In this document: piece by piece, positions 44,483 through 53,257 of the stretch
Layout: each line of letters starts with the position of its first letter
How positions within the stretch are numbered: the stretch's first letter is position 1
Source: Agaribacter marinus
GTDB lineage: Bacteria; Pseudomonadota; Gammaproteobacteria; Enterobacterales; Alteromonadaceae
Direction of reading: 5' to 3'
Assembly: GCF_030160655.1 (NCBI RefSeq)
Contig: NZ_BSOT01000005.1
Location: 1,755,546 to 1,819,545, forward strand
Length of the DNA: 64,000 nt
Translations under genes and position numbers: made by a program
The notes under the pieces: generated by a model
Told to the model about the DNA's origin: nothing
Databases searched by the model: none
Seen by the model: the letters and a program-made list of their open reading frames with translations, nothing else

Positions 44483-44893
44483 ATGATTAAACACTACTCG
44501 CTTACATTACCGACCTTTACACGTGGATTTCACCTAATTACACATGAAATTGTTAAGGCCATAGATAGTTTACCCGAACAAGGTCTACTGCACATATTTA
44601 TTCACCACACTTCGGCATCGTTATCAATTAACGAAAATGCCGACGCGACAGTGCGCGCAGACTTCGAGAGACACTTTAACAAAATGGTGCCCGAAAATGC
44701 CCCGTATTATGAGCATACGTATGAGGGCAGCGATGATATGCCAGCGCATCTCAAATCGTCGATATTAGGCAGTAGCGTCAGCATGCCAATTATAAATGGG
44801 CGGCTTGGATTAGGGACTTGGCAAGGAATTTACCTAGGAGAACATCGTGACCACGGCGGGTCACGACAACTTACAATAACTGTCTATATGTAA
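44483..44893 (+). CDS. YjbQ family protein (UPF0047)
   Basis: 136 residues. [21 protein letters not shown] and the end [20 protein letters not shown] contain the conserved His/Asp/Glu of the YjbQ fold. Members show weak thiamin-phosphate-synthase-like activity when tested; the real function is uncertain. Single-gene unit between two minus-strand genes. Confidence 0.93.
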   Translation: MIKHYSLTLPTFTRGFHLITHEIVKAIDSLPEQGLLHIFIHHTSASLSINENADATVRADFERHFNKMVPENAPYYEHTYEGSDDMPAHLKSSILGSSVSMPIINGRLGLGTWQGIYLGEHRDHGGSRQLTITVYM

Positions 44894-44895
44894 AC

Positions 44896-45462
44896 TTATT
44901 CCTGACCTAATTTAAGATTCTGCAATGCATTGCTTAGCATTTGCTTTGCTTGCTGACCTTCTTCAGTATCAAGATATGCTTGTGCCTGTTTAACAAAACC
45001 CATAATCATCTCAGTATCTAAGCCTAATGACTCAAATTGTTTGCGAAGATCATTTAGTGCCGCAAGCGATTCATTGTAATTAGCAGCAGCATCCAATATC
45101 CCGCTTAAATTTCCGCCCGCTGCATCACTGACTTCTGGAAGTGCGCTACTTAAGCCATCCAGTCCAGGAATTTGTTTCGCTAACGCCGAAAAATCATCAG
45201 TAGATATATTTTGCTTGGCGTAATTTAAAAGCGCAGCCATTCCGCCTTCGGCCTGTGGCTTAGTTACATCTAGATTCGAGGTAAGATGCGTAAGTAGTCC
45301 CTGCGCCGATGGAAGCACTTGCTCCACCTCGTCAGATGCACTGTCGCCTAAACCAACAGCATTCAACAACGAATTAAACCAACTTTCTTCCGCTACAGCG
45401 TTAGTAGACAATGCTAAATTAGATAATAATAGTGTGGCACAAAAAATAAATGTTTTACGCAT
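44896..45462 (-). CDS. DUF2780 family exported protein
   Basis: 188 residues with a signal peptide ending TNAVAEE (~residue 24). The remaining sequence is largely helical and Ala/Leu-rich: VLPSAQGLLTHLTSNLDVTK, AKQIPGLDGLSSALPEVSDA, LRKQFESLGLDTEMIMGFVK, consistent with DUF2780 (VcgC/VcgE-like). Function unknown; its stop is two bases from the convergent yjbQ stop. Confidence 0.8.
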   Translation of the reverse strand: MRKTFIFCATLLLSNLALSTNAVAEESWFNSLLNAVGLGDSASDEVEQVLPSAQGLLTHLTSNLDVTKPQAEGGMAALLNYAKQNISTDDFSALAKQIPGLDGLSSALPEVSDAAGGNLSGILDAAANYNESLAALNDLRKQFESLGLDTEMIMGFVKQAQAYLDTEEGQQAKQMLSNALQNLKLGQE

Positions 45463-45576
45463 GTGTAAATCCTTTTTATGTAAATTAATGTTGTGTGTAT
45501 TCTTATTATACCAATAAACTGAGATACGCTATTAAGTATTTAGCCTAAAAAGACAACAACAAGAAAATGGATAACA

Positions 45577-46812
45577 ATGACTAAGGTGAACATGATTAAA
45601 ACAAAGCCTTCAAATACTCGTTTGCGACGCTTAGCAATAATCTCACAAGGCCTACATAATACATCACCATTTGGCAAAGGTGAATCCGGCACATTGAATA
45701 CCATTAAACACCTTGGTTATGTCCAGCTAGATAGCATATCAGTGATTCAAAGAGCCCATCACCACGTCTTATCTTCTCGAATACCCAATTATACACCCGA
45801 ATTCTGCGACAACTTACTTGCCCACAGATGTATTTTCGAATATTGGGCACATGCTGCTGCTTTTTTGCCAATAGATGCATTCCGTTACTCACTGCCATAT
45901 AAACATGCGATTAAAAGTGGCCAAAAGCATTGGTATAAAAATCCAGACCGCAAACTAATGCAAGAACTACTGGCACGCATAAAAATCGATGGCCCGCTGC
46001 GCGCCAGAGACATCAGTAAAGACATAAATACTGGCGATACAAAACAAACCGGATGGTGGGATTGGAAACCAGCAAAAAAAGCGTTGGAGCAACTGTACAT
46101 GGAAGGCGACTTGATGGTTAGCAGTCGCGATGGTTTTCAAAAATCCTACGACCTAACCGAACGGGTGCTACCTGACTCAATTAACACAAACATGCCAACC
46201 GATGAAGAAATGGCGAGCTACTTACTCAATCAACAGCTCAATGCTTACGGCTTTACAACGTTAAAAGGTATTACCTATCTTCGCCGCAATCCAGCGCTTC
46301 GCAAAGCAGCAAAAACACTAGTGTTAGATAAACTTAACACGGGTGAACTCATAGAGATTAACGTGGGTAACGACGATAGCTTTTTTGTCAATGCAGACGC
46401 CTTCGAACAATCAGCTAATCGTATCAGTCATCGTATGCGTTTTTTATCGCCCTTTGACAATCTGGTCATTCAACGAGAAAGACTCAAAAACGCGTTTAAC
46501 TACCACTTTCAGTTGGAATGTTATCTACCAGAAGATAAGCGCAAGTACGGCTACTTTTCTTTACCTATTTTGTACAAGGATGCGTTTATTGGCCGAATGG
46601 ACTGCAAAGCGCATCGAAAAATTAAGTTATTAGAGATCAAAGCATTACATGTTGAAAATCTAGATTTTGATCTACAAGAAATGCTTGACGCTTTCGTTAA
46701 GGCAATACGTCCGTTTATCGACTTCCAAGCATGTAACTCACTAATATTAAATCAAGTATACCCGCACACCCTCGAACAAGCGTTTCAAGATGCAATAAAA
46801 GTAATTACCTAA
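45577..46812 (+). CDS. Winged-helix DNA glycosylase-like protein (YcaQ/AlkX type, HTH_42)
   Basis: 411 residues. HTH_42 fold with three winged helices; the segment LGYVQLDSISVIQRAHHHVLS (~residues 47-67) carries the QxD catalytic motif of YcaQ/AlkX-type interstrand crosslink glycosylases (AlkZ has QxQ). Later blocks EYWAHAAAFLPID and HRMRFLSPFDNLVIQRERL are also typical. It probably unhooks alkyl crosslinks in DNA. An internal ATG at 45592, preceded by AAGGTG, could be the true start. Confidence 0.9.
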   Translation: MTKVNMIKTKPSNTRLRRLAIISQGLHNTSPFGKGESGTLNTIKHLGYVQLDSISVIQRAHHHVLSSRIPNYTPEFCDNLLAHRCIFEYWAHAAAFLPIDAFRYSLPYKHAIKSGQKHWYKNPDRKLMQELLARIKIDGPLRARDISKDINTGDTKQTGWWDWKPAKKALEQLYMEGDLMVSSRDGFQKSYDLTERVLPDSINTNMPTDEEMASYLLNQQLNAYGFTTLKGITYLRRNPALRKAAKTLVLDKLNTGELIEINVGNDDSFFVNADAFEQSANRISHRMRFLSPFDNLVIQRERLKNAFNYHFQLECYLPEDKRKYGYFSLPILYKDAFIGRMDCKAHRKIKLLEIKALHVENLDFDLQEMLDAFVKAIRPFIDFQACNSLILNQVYPHTLEQAFQDAIKVIT

Positions 46813-46890
46813 GCTTGACAGACACTTACGGTAGTTTAACTTATAAGTAACTGCTTAAGGCAAACCTAACTTATAAAAGGTAAACGCTGA

Positions 46891-49584
46891 ATGTCATCAA
46901 ATAATTCAAAAGAAGCCAAAACGCTAGACAATGAAAAAATCGTTGAAAAATATCGGCTTGCTGAGCACGAAAATGGCAACGAGCAGTGGAAAAAATGGGG
47001 GCCTTATCTTAGCGAGCGTCAGTGGGGCACAGTACGTGAGGACTACAGCGCAGAGGGCAATGCTTGGGACTACTTACCACACGATCATGCGCGCAGTCGC
47101 GCATATCGATGGGGCGAAGATGGTCTAGCAGGCTTTAGCGATTTTCGTCAACGTATATGTATGTCCTTAGCCTTATGGAATGGAAACGACCCTATTTTAA
47201 AGGAACGCTTGTTTGGCCTAGCAAATGAACAAGGTAATCATGGCGAAGATGTCAAAGAGCTCTATTACTACCTAGATGCAAGCCCTAGCCACTCTTATGT
47301 AAAAATGCTGTACAAATACCCCCACGCAGCGTTTCCATATGCCGAGATAATTGAGCAAAATAAACATCGCAGTAAGCAAGAAATGGAGTTTGAACTACTA
47401 GATACAGATGCGTTTGAAAATAACGCATATTTCGATGTATTTGTAGAATACGCGCAGGTAACTCCCGACGATATATTAATGCGAGTGCATGCGCACAACC
47501 GCGGAGAACATGCCGCGACGTTGCATTTATTACCCCAAATTACACTCCGAAATACTTGGTCATGGGCGTGTGATGCAGTAATGCCTTACTGTCAGGGTGA
47601 AACGATAGGTGACAATACAAAAAAGCCCTCTCACGTGAATATCTATCATCCGGATTTAGGCGCCTATTTCTTATATGCCAAAGGCGCTGACGACTTTTTA
47701 TTTACCAATAATGAAACCAATACGCAAAAACTATTTAATAAAGCCAACGATAGCGCATGTGTAAAAGATGCATTCCATGAGTATTTCATCAGCAAAAACG
47801 AAAATGCGATATCACAAACGCAAAGCGGCACAAAGACGTGTGCGGTGTTTAAACGTGAGATACCAGCGCATGGTGACGTGGAAATATGTATAAGACTATC
47901 AAAAAATCAAATCAGCCAGCCATTTGCAAAATTTGATGAGTGGCTGGCTGAACGTAAACAAGATACAGATGACTTTTATACGTCTATACAAGGTGACATG
48001 GGCAATGAAGAAAAGCTCGTTCAGCGACAAGCGTTTGCAGGCCTAATCTGGAGTAAGCAATTTTATTGCTTTGACGTAAATCGATGGCTCAAGGGAGATG
48101 AAACTCAGCCTACGCCTGTTAGGCAACGTGAGGACATTCGCAATGGTGAGTGGAAACATTTGTTCAACGCTGACATTATCTCAATGCCTGATAAATGGGA
48201 GTACCCTTGGTACGCGGTGTGGGATTTAGCTTTTCATTGTATCCCATTCGCGCTCATCGATGCCGACTTTGCAAAGCGCCAGATGTTGCTATTTACACGC
48301 GAATGGTACATGCACCCTAACGGCCAAATCCCGGCTTATGAATGGAACTTTAGTGATGTGAATCCGCCAGTGCATGCTTGGGGCGCGTGGCGCGTATATC
48401 AAATTGATAAAAAACAAACTGGAAAAGGCGATCGCGTATTTTTAGAAAGTATTTTTCACAAGTTAATGCTTAATTTTACTTGGTGGGTCAACAGGAAAGA
48501 CAACGATGGTTTAAATATCTTTCAAGGGGGGTTTTTAGGTTTAGATAACATTGGCGTCTTTGATAGGAGCAAACCCTTGCCAACGGGTGGCTACATTAAT
48601 CAAGCCGACGGCACGAGCTGGATGGCAATGTACAGCTTAAACTTAATGCGCATTGCGCTTGAATTGGCAAAGGAGAATCCAGTGTACGAAGACATTGCCT
48701 CTAAGTTTTTCGAGCACTTCCTTCACATCGCCAGCGCAATGACAAACATTGGTGATAGTGACATTTCGTTGTGGGACGAAGACGATAATTTTTTCTATGA
48801 CGAATTGCGCCTGCCCAATGGCGACCTAATGCCATTAAAAGTCAGATCTATGGTGGGCCTTATTCCGTTGTTTGCGATTGAAGTCCTGGACTCAGATTTG
48901 CTAAACCGCTTTCCTGGTTTTAAAAAGCGACTAAATTGGTTTTTAGAACACCGCCCCGAATTAAATAAACTAGTGCCAAAATGGAGTGAACCAGGTAAAA
49001 AAGATCGCCGTTTATTCGCACTTGTGTCCGAACGCAAAATACGCTGCATACTCGAACGCGTGTTGAACGAAGAAGAGTTTTTATCTGACTACGGCGTACG
49101 TGGCATGTCTAAAGCGCATGACAAAGAGCCCTACGCATTTAAGTACAATGGCATAGAGGTGAACGTAGCATATGAACCAGCAGAATCTCAGAGTGGATTG
49201 TTTGGTGGAAACTCTAATTGGCGCGGCCCTATATGGTTTCCGATGAACTATTTATTGATCGAATCCTTGCAAAAATTTCACCATTACTTCGGTGATGATT
49301 TTACCGTAGAGTGTCCAATCGGTTCAGGGCAACAATTAAATTTAAACCAAGTCGCCCAATTTATAAGTGAAAGACTTTCTCAGATATTCTTACGAGGTGA
49401 AGATGGAGACCGCGCGGTTTATGGGCACCGCCCGTTAATGGACCAAGACCCTCACTTTAAAAACCATATCTTGTTTTATGAATTCTTCGATGGCGATACA
49501 GGCAGAGGTGTTGGCGCTAGCCACCAAACGGGTTGGACGGCGCTGATAGCCAAACTCATGCATCCAAAATCAAAAATTCAGTAG
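46891..49584 (+). CDS. MGH1-like glycoside hydrolase (GH63-related) protein
   Basis: 897 residues, no signal peptide, so cytoplasmic. N-terminal ERQWGTVREDYSAEGNAWDY, then an (alpha/alpha)6 barrel region from ~390: KWEYPWYAVWDLAFHCIPFA, GQIPAYEWNFSDVNPPVHAW, and late GLFGGNSNWRGPIWFPMNYL and ASHQTGWTALIAKL. This matches the large GH63-like family of mannosylglycerate/glucosylglycerate hydrolase-like enzymes. It likely cleaves a small alpha-glucoside or alpha-mannoside; substrate not certain. Confidence 0.88.
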   Translation: MSSNNSKEAKTLDNEKIVEKYRLAEHENGNEQWKKWGPYLSERQWGTVREDYSAEGNAWDYLPHDHARSRAYRWGEDGLAGFSDFRQRICMSLALWNGNDPILKERLFGLANEQGNHGEDVKELYYYLDASPSHSYVKMLYKYPHAAFPYAEIIEQNKHRSKQEMEFELLDTDAFENNAYFDVFVEYAQVTPDDILMRVHAHNRGEHAATLHLLPQITLRNTWSWACDAVMPYCQGETIGDNTKKPSHVNIYHPDLGAYFLYAKGADDFLFTNNETNTQKLFNKANDSACVKDAFHEYFISKNENAISQTQSGTKTCAVFKREIPAHGDVEICIRLSKNQISQPFAKFDEWLAERKQDTDDFYTSIQGDMGNEEKLVQRQAFAGLIWSKQFYCFDVNRWLKGDETQPTPVRQREDIRNGEWKHLFNADIISMPDKWEYPWYAVWDLAFHCIPFALIDADFAKRQMLLFTREWYMHPNGQIPAYEWNFSDVNPPVHAWGAWRVYQIDKKQTGKGDRVFLESIFHKLMLNFTWWVNRKDNDGLNIFQGGFLGLDNIGVFDRSKPLPTGGYINQADGTSWMAMYSLNLMRIALELAKENPVYEDIASKFFEHFLHIASAMTNIGDSDISLWDEDDNFFYDELRLPNGDLMPLKVRSMVGLIPLFAIEVLDSDLLNRFPGFKKRLNWFLEHRPELNKLVPKWSEPGKKDRRLFALVSERKIRCILERVLNEEEFLSDYGVRGMSKAHDKEPYAFKYNGIEVNVAYEPAESQSGLFGGNSNWRGPIWFPMNYLLIESLQKFHHYFGDDFTVECPIGSGQQLNLNQVAQFISERLSQIFLRGEDGDRAVYGHRPLMDQDPHFKNHILFYEFFDGDTGRGVGASHQTGWTALIAKLMHPKSKIQ

Positions 49585-49597
49585 GTCTGCCATATGT

Positions 49598-49656
49598 ATT
49601 CGATATCCGCCTGCACTCAGCAGGCGCTATTCCATGCAGAAAAACAGATATCGAAT
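49598..49656. repeat. Nested inverted repeats between the two glycoside hydrolase genes
   Basis: Outer arms ATTCGATATC (49598-49607) and GATATCGAAT (49647-49656) are perfect inverted copies; directly inside the left arm is a 7-bp hairpin CGCCTGC-ACTCA-GCAGGCG (49608-49626). The inner hairpin may be a terminator-like element of the GH63-like gene (no T-run), and the outer arms may be a regulator site for the GH2 gene. Confidence 0.6.
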
Positions 49657-49748
49657 GCAATGTAAATATTTTACCACCAACACTTCATTCAATAGTGAAT
49701 TAATGTAATCATATATAAATTATACCATACCAATATTGGTGAAAATCT

Positions 49749-52322
49749 ATGACTTTACTGTCAAGAACAATACTTGCTTGTAGCATCTTTTTAATCGCAA
49801 GTTGCAGCGAAAATACGCTCACGCACCAATACTCGAAAAGGCCTGAAAGCACAGTCATTGAACGACAAGATCTAGACTTCAATTTTGACTGGAAGTTTTC
49901 GCAAACTGAAAATACAGCGGCCTTTCAAGTTGACTTCAATGACCAAGACTGGCGTTCACTGCGGCTGCCACATGACTGGAGCATAGAAAAAGAATACTCT
50001 CAAACCTTAACTGCCGGTGCTACAGGGTATTTACCCGGCGGTATAGGCTGGTACCGAAAACATTTTGCAACACCCAAGGGAAATGGTAAAACGCAGATTT
50101 TATTCGATGGTGTTTACAATCATTCAAAGGTTTGGATTAACGGTAATTTATTAGGTGAGAGACCTTATGGTTACTCTCCATTTTTTTACGATTTAACACC
50201 CTACCTAAATAAAAATGGCAAAGACAACGTCATCGCGGTATACGTGGATAGAACGCGCTATGTTGATTCACGCTGGTACACAGGGTCAGGCATTTATCGC
50301 CATGTTAGGCTCATTACCACAAACCACACCCACATTCCCATTTGGGGGAACTATATAACCACCCCAAAAGTAACACATGATAAAGCAAGCATTTCTGTTG
50401 CCACGACGATTAACAATGAAACAAATATGCAACGCCAGCTAACATTGATAACCGAGGTGATTTCTCCAAAGGGTGAGGTTGTTGCATCAACGTCAACCTC
50501 TACTACTTTGTCAGCAAACGAGCAGAAAGTATTAACGCCTACATTGCAAGTAAATTCACCGATGCTTTGGGACACTGACACGCCCCACTTATATCGAGCT
50601 AAAACATCTGTATATAAAGAACAAACACTCGTCGATACCAGCAGCACTCGTTTTGGCATCCGAACACTGCGAAACGACGCTAAGTTAGGCTTTTTCTTAA
50701 ACAACAAGAATATCAAACTCAAAGGGGTTAATTTACATCATGACGCTGGCTTAGTGGGTGTTGCTGTACCTAAAGGTGTTTGGAAAAGGCGATTACAACG
50801 TTTAAAAGAAGCGGGAGTAAATGCCATTCGAACATCGCACAATCCACCGTCGGCTGAATTCTTAGATTTATGTGACGAAATGGGCTTTTTGGTGCAAAAC
50901 GAAGCGTTTGATGAATGGGACAACCCAAAAGATAAACGTAAGAATTTTGCGCAAAAAGGCACGGTGGATTACATCACCGAAAGCTACAGTAAATATTTTC
51001 CTGAATGGGCCGAGCGTGACATTAAAGCAATGCTTATGCGTGACAGAAATCACCCATCCATTATCCAATGGAGCATTGGTAATGAAATAGAATGGACTTA
51101 CCCTCGGTATACCAGTGCAGTGGGATACTGGAACAATGACGATACTGAAAAACATAATTACTATTGGGATGAACCTCCACGTAGTATAGCGGAAATCAAA
51201 AGCGCTTTTGACAAGAGCCCAGTGAAAGGCGCAGAGTTAGTTAATACTGCCAAAAAATTAAGCCAATGGGTAAAAGAACTAGATACAACCCGCCCAGTCA
51301 CAGCAAACTTAGTGATTCCGTCCGTCAGTCATTTATCTGGATACACTGATGCGCTGGATATTGTTGGTTACAGCTATCGACAAGCGATCTACGATTATGG
51401 TCATAAACACTATCCGGAAAAAATGATTTTGGGCACTGAAAATTGGGTGCAATGGCATGAATGGAAGCACGTAATAGAGCGCCCTTTTATTCCTGGTATG
51501 TTTGTTTGGACCGGTATTTATTACTTAGGGGAGTCGAATGGCGCTTGGCCTAAAAAAGGGTCAAGTTCAGGGATGTTAGATTTTGCAGCGTTTAAACAGC
51601 CAATTTACCATTTAATGAAATCTGTATGGCGTGATGAAGCAGTGCTACATATTACATCGCAAACCACTGAAAAATCTCTATATAAACAAGACAACGACAA
51701 GATTGTTGAAAAAACACCTGGTGCTTGGGAAAAAGGTAAATGGGGATGGCGCGATGTTAACGAGCATTGGAACTACCAAGAAAACGACACAGTGATTGTT
51801 GAGGTATATAGTAACCTTGAGGAAGTAGAACTCTTTTTAAATAATAAGTCACAGGGTACGCAATATTTAAGTGAAAACCCGGAGCGCATATTCAAATGGT
51901 TAGTCCCGTTTGAAGCCGGTAAACTTACCGCAAAGGCTGTCATAAATGGCAACACTATCGAAACATCAGTAAACACCGCAAATGAACCAGTTGCTGTAAA
52001 ACTGATAACTGATAAAGCCTTGCTTATGAATGACGGTTATGATGTTGCCCATATTGAAGCTCAACTAGTGGATGAACATGGTATACCCGTAAAACACCTT
52101 GATAGAGAAATTCAATTTGATATCACGGGTGATATTAAACGCTTGGGTGTAGACAACGGCTCAGAGAGAAATATTCAAAAACATAAAAGTAATAAAATTG
52201 TCACTCATAACGGCCGGGCCTTATTTATTGTGCAAAGTAATACAAACGAAGGAAGGGCCACGATAAATGCTAGCGGTAACGCGCTAACATCAAACACCAT
52301 CAAATTAAACATACGAAATTAG
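49749..52322 (+). CDS. GH2 family beta-glycosidase lipoprotein (beta-galactosidase-like)
   Basis: 857 residues. Lipobox LIASCSE (Cys19) predicts a lipoprotein. GH2 N-terminal sugar-binding domain (LRLPHDWSIEKEY, GGIGWYRKHF), Ig-like domain, then the TIM barrel with KGVNLHHDAGLVG, RTSHNPPSAEFLDLCDEMGF, SIGNEIEW (acid/base Glu) and ILGTENWVQWHEW (nucleophile Glu). C-terminal DUF4982 and Ig-like domains (~660-850). Probably a surface or periplasmic beta-galactosidase acting on polysaccharide fragments. Confidence 0.92.
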   Translation: MTLLSRTILACSIFLIASCSENTLTHQYSKRPESTVIERQDLDFNFDWKFSQTENTAAFQVDFNDQDWRSLRLPHDWSIEKEYSQTLTAGATGYLPGGIGWYRKHFATPKGNGKTQILFDGVYNHSKVWINGNLLGERPYGYSPFFYDLTPYLNKNGKDNVIAVYVDRTRYVDSRWYTGSGIYRHVRLITTNHTHIPIWGNYITTPKVTHDKASISVATTINNETNMQRQLTLITEVISPKGEVVASTSTSTTLSANEQKVLTPTLQVNSPMLWDTDTPHLYRAKTSVYKEQTLVDTSSTRFGIRTLRNDAKLGFFLNNKNIKLKGVNLHHDAGLVGVAVPKGVWKRRLQRLKEAGVNAIRTSHNPPSAEFLDLCDEMGFLVQNEAFDEWDNPKDKRKNFAQKGTVDYITESYSKYFPEWAERDIKAMLMRDRNHPSIIQWSIGNEIEWTYPRYTSAVGYWNNDDTEKHNYYWDEPPRSIAEIKSAFDKSPVKGAELVNTAKKLSQWVKELDTTRPVTANLVIPSVSHLSGYTDALDIVGYSYRQAIYDYGHKHYPEKMILGTENWVQWHEWKHVIERPFIPGMFVWTGIYYLGESNGAWPKKGSSSGMLDFAAFKQPIYHLMKSVWRDEAVLHITSQTTEKSLYKQDNDKIVEKTPGAWEKGKWGWRDVNEHWNYQENDTVIVEVYSNLEEVELFLNNKSQGTQYLSENPERIFKWLVPFEAGKLTAKAVINGNTIETSVNTANEPVAVKLITDKALLMNDGYDVAHIEAQLVDEHGIPVKHLDREIQFDITGDIKRLGVDNGSERNIQKHKSNKIVTHNGRALFIVQSNTNEGRATINASGNALTSNTIKLNIRN

Positions 52323-52377
52323 ACGCATCTAACGTGTCTGAGTAAATAAAATTTAATTTCTCGCGGCTTAACCGCAG

Positions 52378-52878
52378 CTAAAGACAACAACGTTTGTACT
52401 TCTTGCCACTGCCGCATAAACAAATGTCATTTCGACTCAACTTAACGACACCTGAATCTTCATGTATGGTGCCACTCGCATATCGCCACTGAGCGTTTTC
52501 TTTTAAGAAAGATGAGCGCTCGTGCATTAAATAAAAATCACGCTTGTAACGATACCATGCCTTAAATTCAACGGTGTCTGTCGTACTTTTTACAACATCC
52601 AAAGCTAACCATTCAACACCTTCATCAGATTGTTGGATACCTGCCGCTGAGAGCTTGTTAGCTTCGGCACTACAGTATGTTTGGACAATATAGTCATACG
52701 CTTTTATTGCATAGGCCGTGTAACGCGAACGCATTAAGCCTTCAGCCGTTGCAGGCGTTTTTATGTCTCGTATATTGTCAGCAGATACTGAAACTATATA
52801 AGGTAAACAGCAGCGTTCCAGGGTTTTCCCTGAACCACAGGGGCATGCGCCTGTCGCCTGAGACTCATTATTCAACAT
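52378..52878 (-). CDS. YchJ family protein with SEC-C motifs (UPF0225)
   Basis: 166 residues with a SEC-C zinc motif at each end: CPCGSGKTLERCC (~residues 17-29) and CLCGSGKKYKRCC at the C-terminus, plus the central GLMRSRYTAYAIKAYDYIVQT and FKAWYRYKRDFYLMHERSSF. Cytoplasmic protein of unknown function, typical YchJ. Convergent with the GH2 gene. Confidence 0.93.
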   Translation of the reverse strand: MLNNESQATGACPCGSGKTLERCCLPYIVSVSADNIRDIKTPATAEGLMRSRYTAYAIKAYDYIVQTYCSAEANKLSAAGIQQSDEGVEWLALDVVKSTTDTVEFKAWYRYKRDFYLMHERSSFLKENAQWRYASGTIHEDSGVVKLSRNDICLCGSGKKYKRCCL

Positions 52879-52963
52879 AATCTACCTTCCAAACAACTAA
52901 TAACTAACCCGATTTCCGGCTAAATATTACCATATATTAACGCGTGATGGTGATGGCGTTCTC

Positions 52964-52999
52964 TGCACCAAAATAACACAAAAGCACCATTTAAGTGCT
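52964..52999 (+). promoter_or_regulatory. Tandem NtrC-like sites upstream of nirB
   Basis: AGCACCATTTAAGTGCT (52983-52999) is a full GCAC-N7-GTGC palindrome, the NtrC consensus. Nineteen bases upstream, TGCACCAAAATAACACA (52964-52980) retains the left half site. Relative to the predicted sigma-54 start at ~53089 their centres are near -98 and -117, typical enhancer distances. The gap 52879-53257 otherwise holds only the promoter and leader described next. Confidence 0.65.
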
Positions 53000-53062
53000 G
53001 AAATATTCTATTCGCTTTGAACCTTAAAAGTACAAACATATAAAATACAATAACTTAACTGT

Positions 53063-53078
53063 TGGTATACTATGTGCT
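53063..53078 (+). promoter_or_regulatory. Sigma-54 promoter candidate of nirB
   Basis: TGGTATACTATGTGCT has GG at 53064-53065 and GC at 53076-53077 with exactly ten bases between, matching TGGCAC-N5-TTGC apart from a few positions. The overlapping TATACT could serve as a sigma-70 extended -10 but lacks a good -35. The start point would be about 53089, leaving a ~170-base leader. Confidence 0.6.
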
Positions 53079-53151
53079 TAATTTAAATTGTAAAATCCAC
53101 ATTTAAAGTACGGTAACAGCTAATAGGCCTGTTTCTGGTAACAAATTTATC

Positions 53152-53189
53152 GAAGTAGCAATGTAGCTATTTCAAACGGCATCGAAGCC
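53152..53189 (+). promoter_or_regulatory. ANTAR (NasT) two-hairpin antitermination motif in the nirB leader
   Basis: Hairpin P1: GAAGTAGC (53152-53159), hexaloop AATGTA, GCTATTTC (53166-53173), an 8-bp stem with one G-U pair. Linker AAAC. Hairpin P2: GGC, hexaloop ATCGAA, GCC (53178-53189). Both loops have A at position 1 and G at position 4, the defining feature of ANTAR target RNAs. P2's 3' arm is also the start of the terminator stem, so NasT binding would prevent termination. Confidence 0.85.
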
Positions 53190-53232
53190 CGCGACAAAGC
53201 ACAATTGTGCAAATATGTCTGCGGGTTTTTTT
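53186..53232 (+). terminator. Leader terminator (attenuator) before nirB
   Basis: CCCGCGACA (53188-53196) pairs with TGTCTGCGGG (53216-53225) with one bulged T; inside sits the palindrome GCACAATTGTGC (53199-53210). Seven T follow (53226-53232). It ends transcription 25 bases before the nirB ATG unless NasT stabilises the overlapping P2 hairpin. Confidence 0.87.
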
Positions 53233-53257
53233 ATGTCTGATACACAAGGGTATATGC

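Noticed and set aside
52950-52966. TGGCGTTCTCTGCA as a sigma-54 promoter
   Set aside because: Only eight bases separate GG and GC; ten are needed. The site at 53063-53078 has the right spacing.
53207-53257. Upstream extension of NirB
   Set aside because: It overlaps the terminator and T-run of the leader; ATG 53258 has a suitable ribosome site and starts just before the FAD-binding motif.
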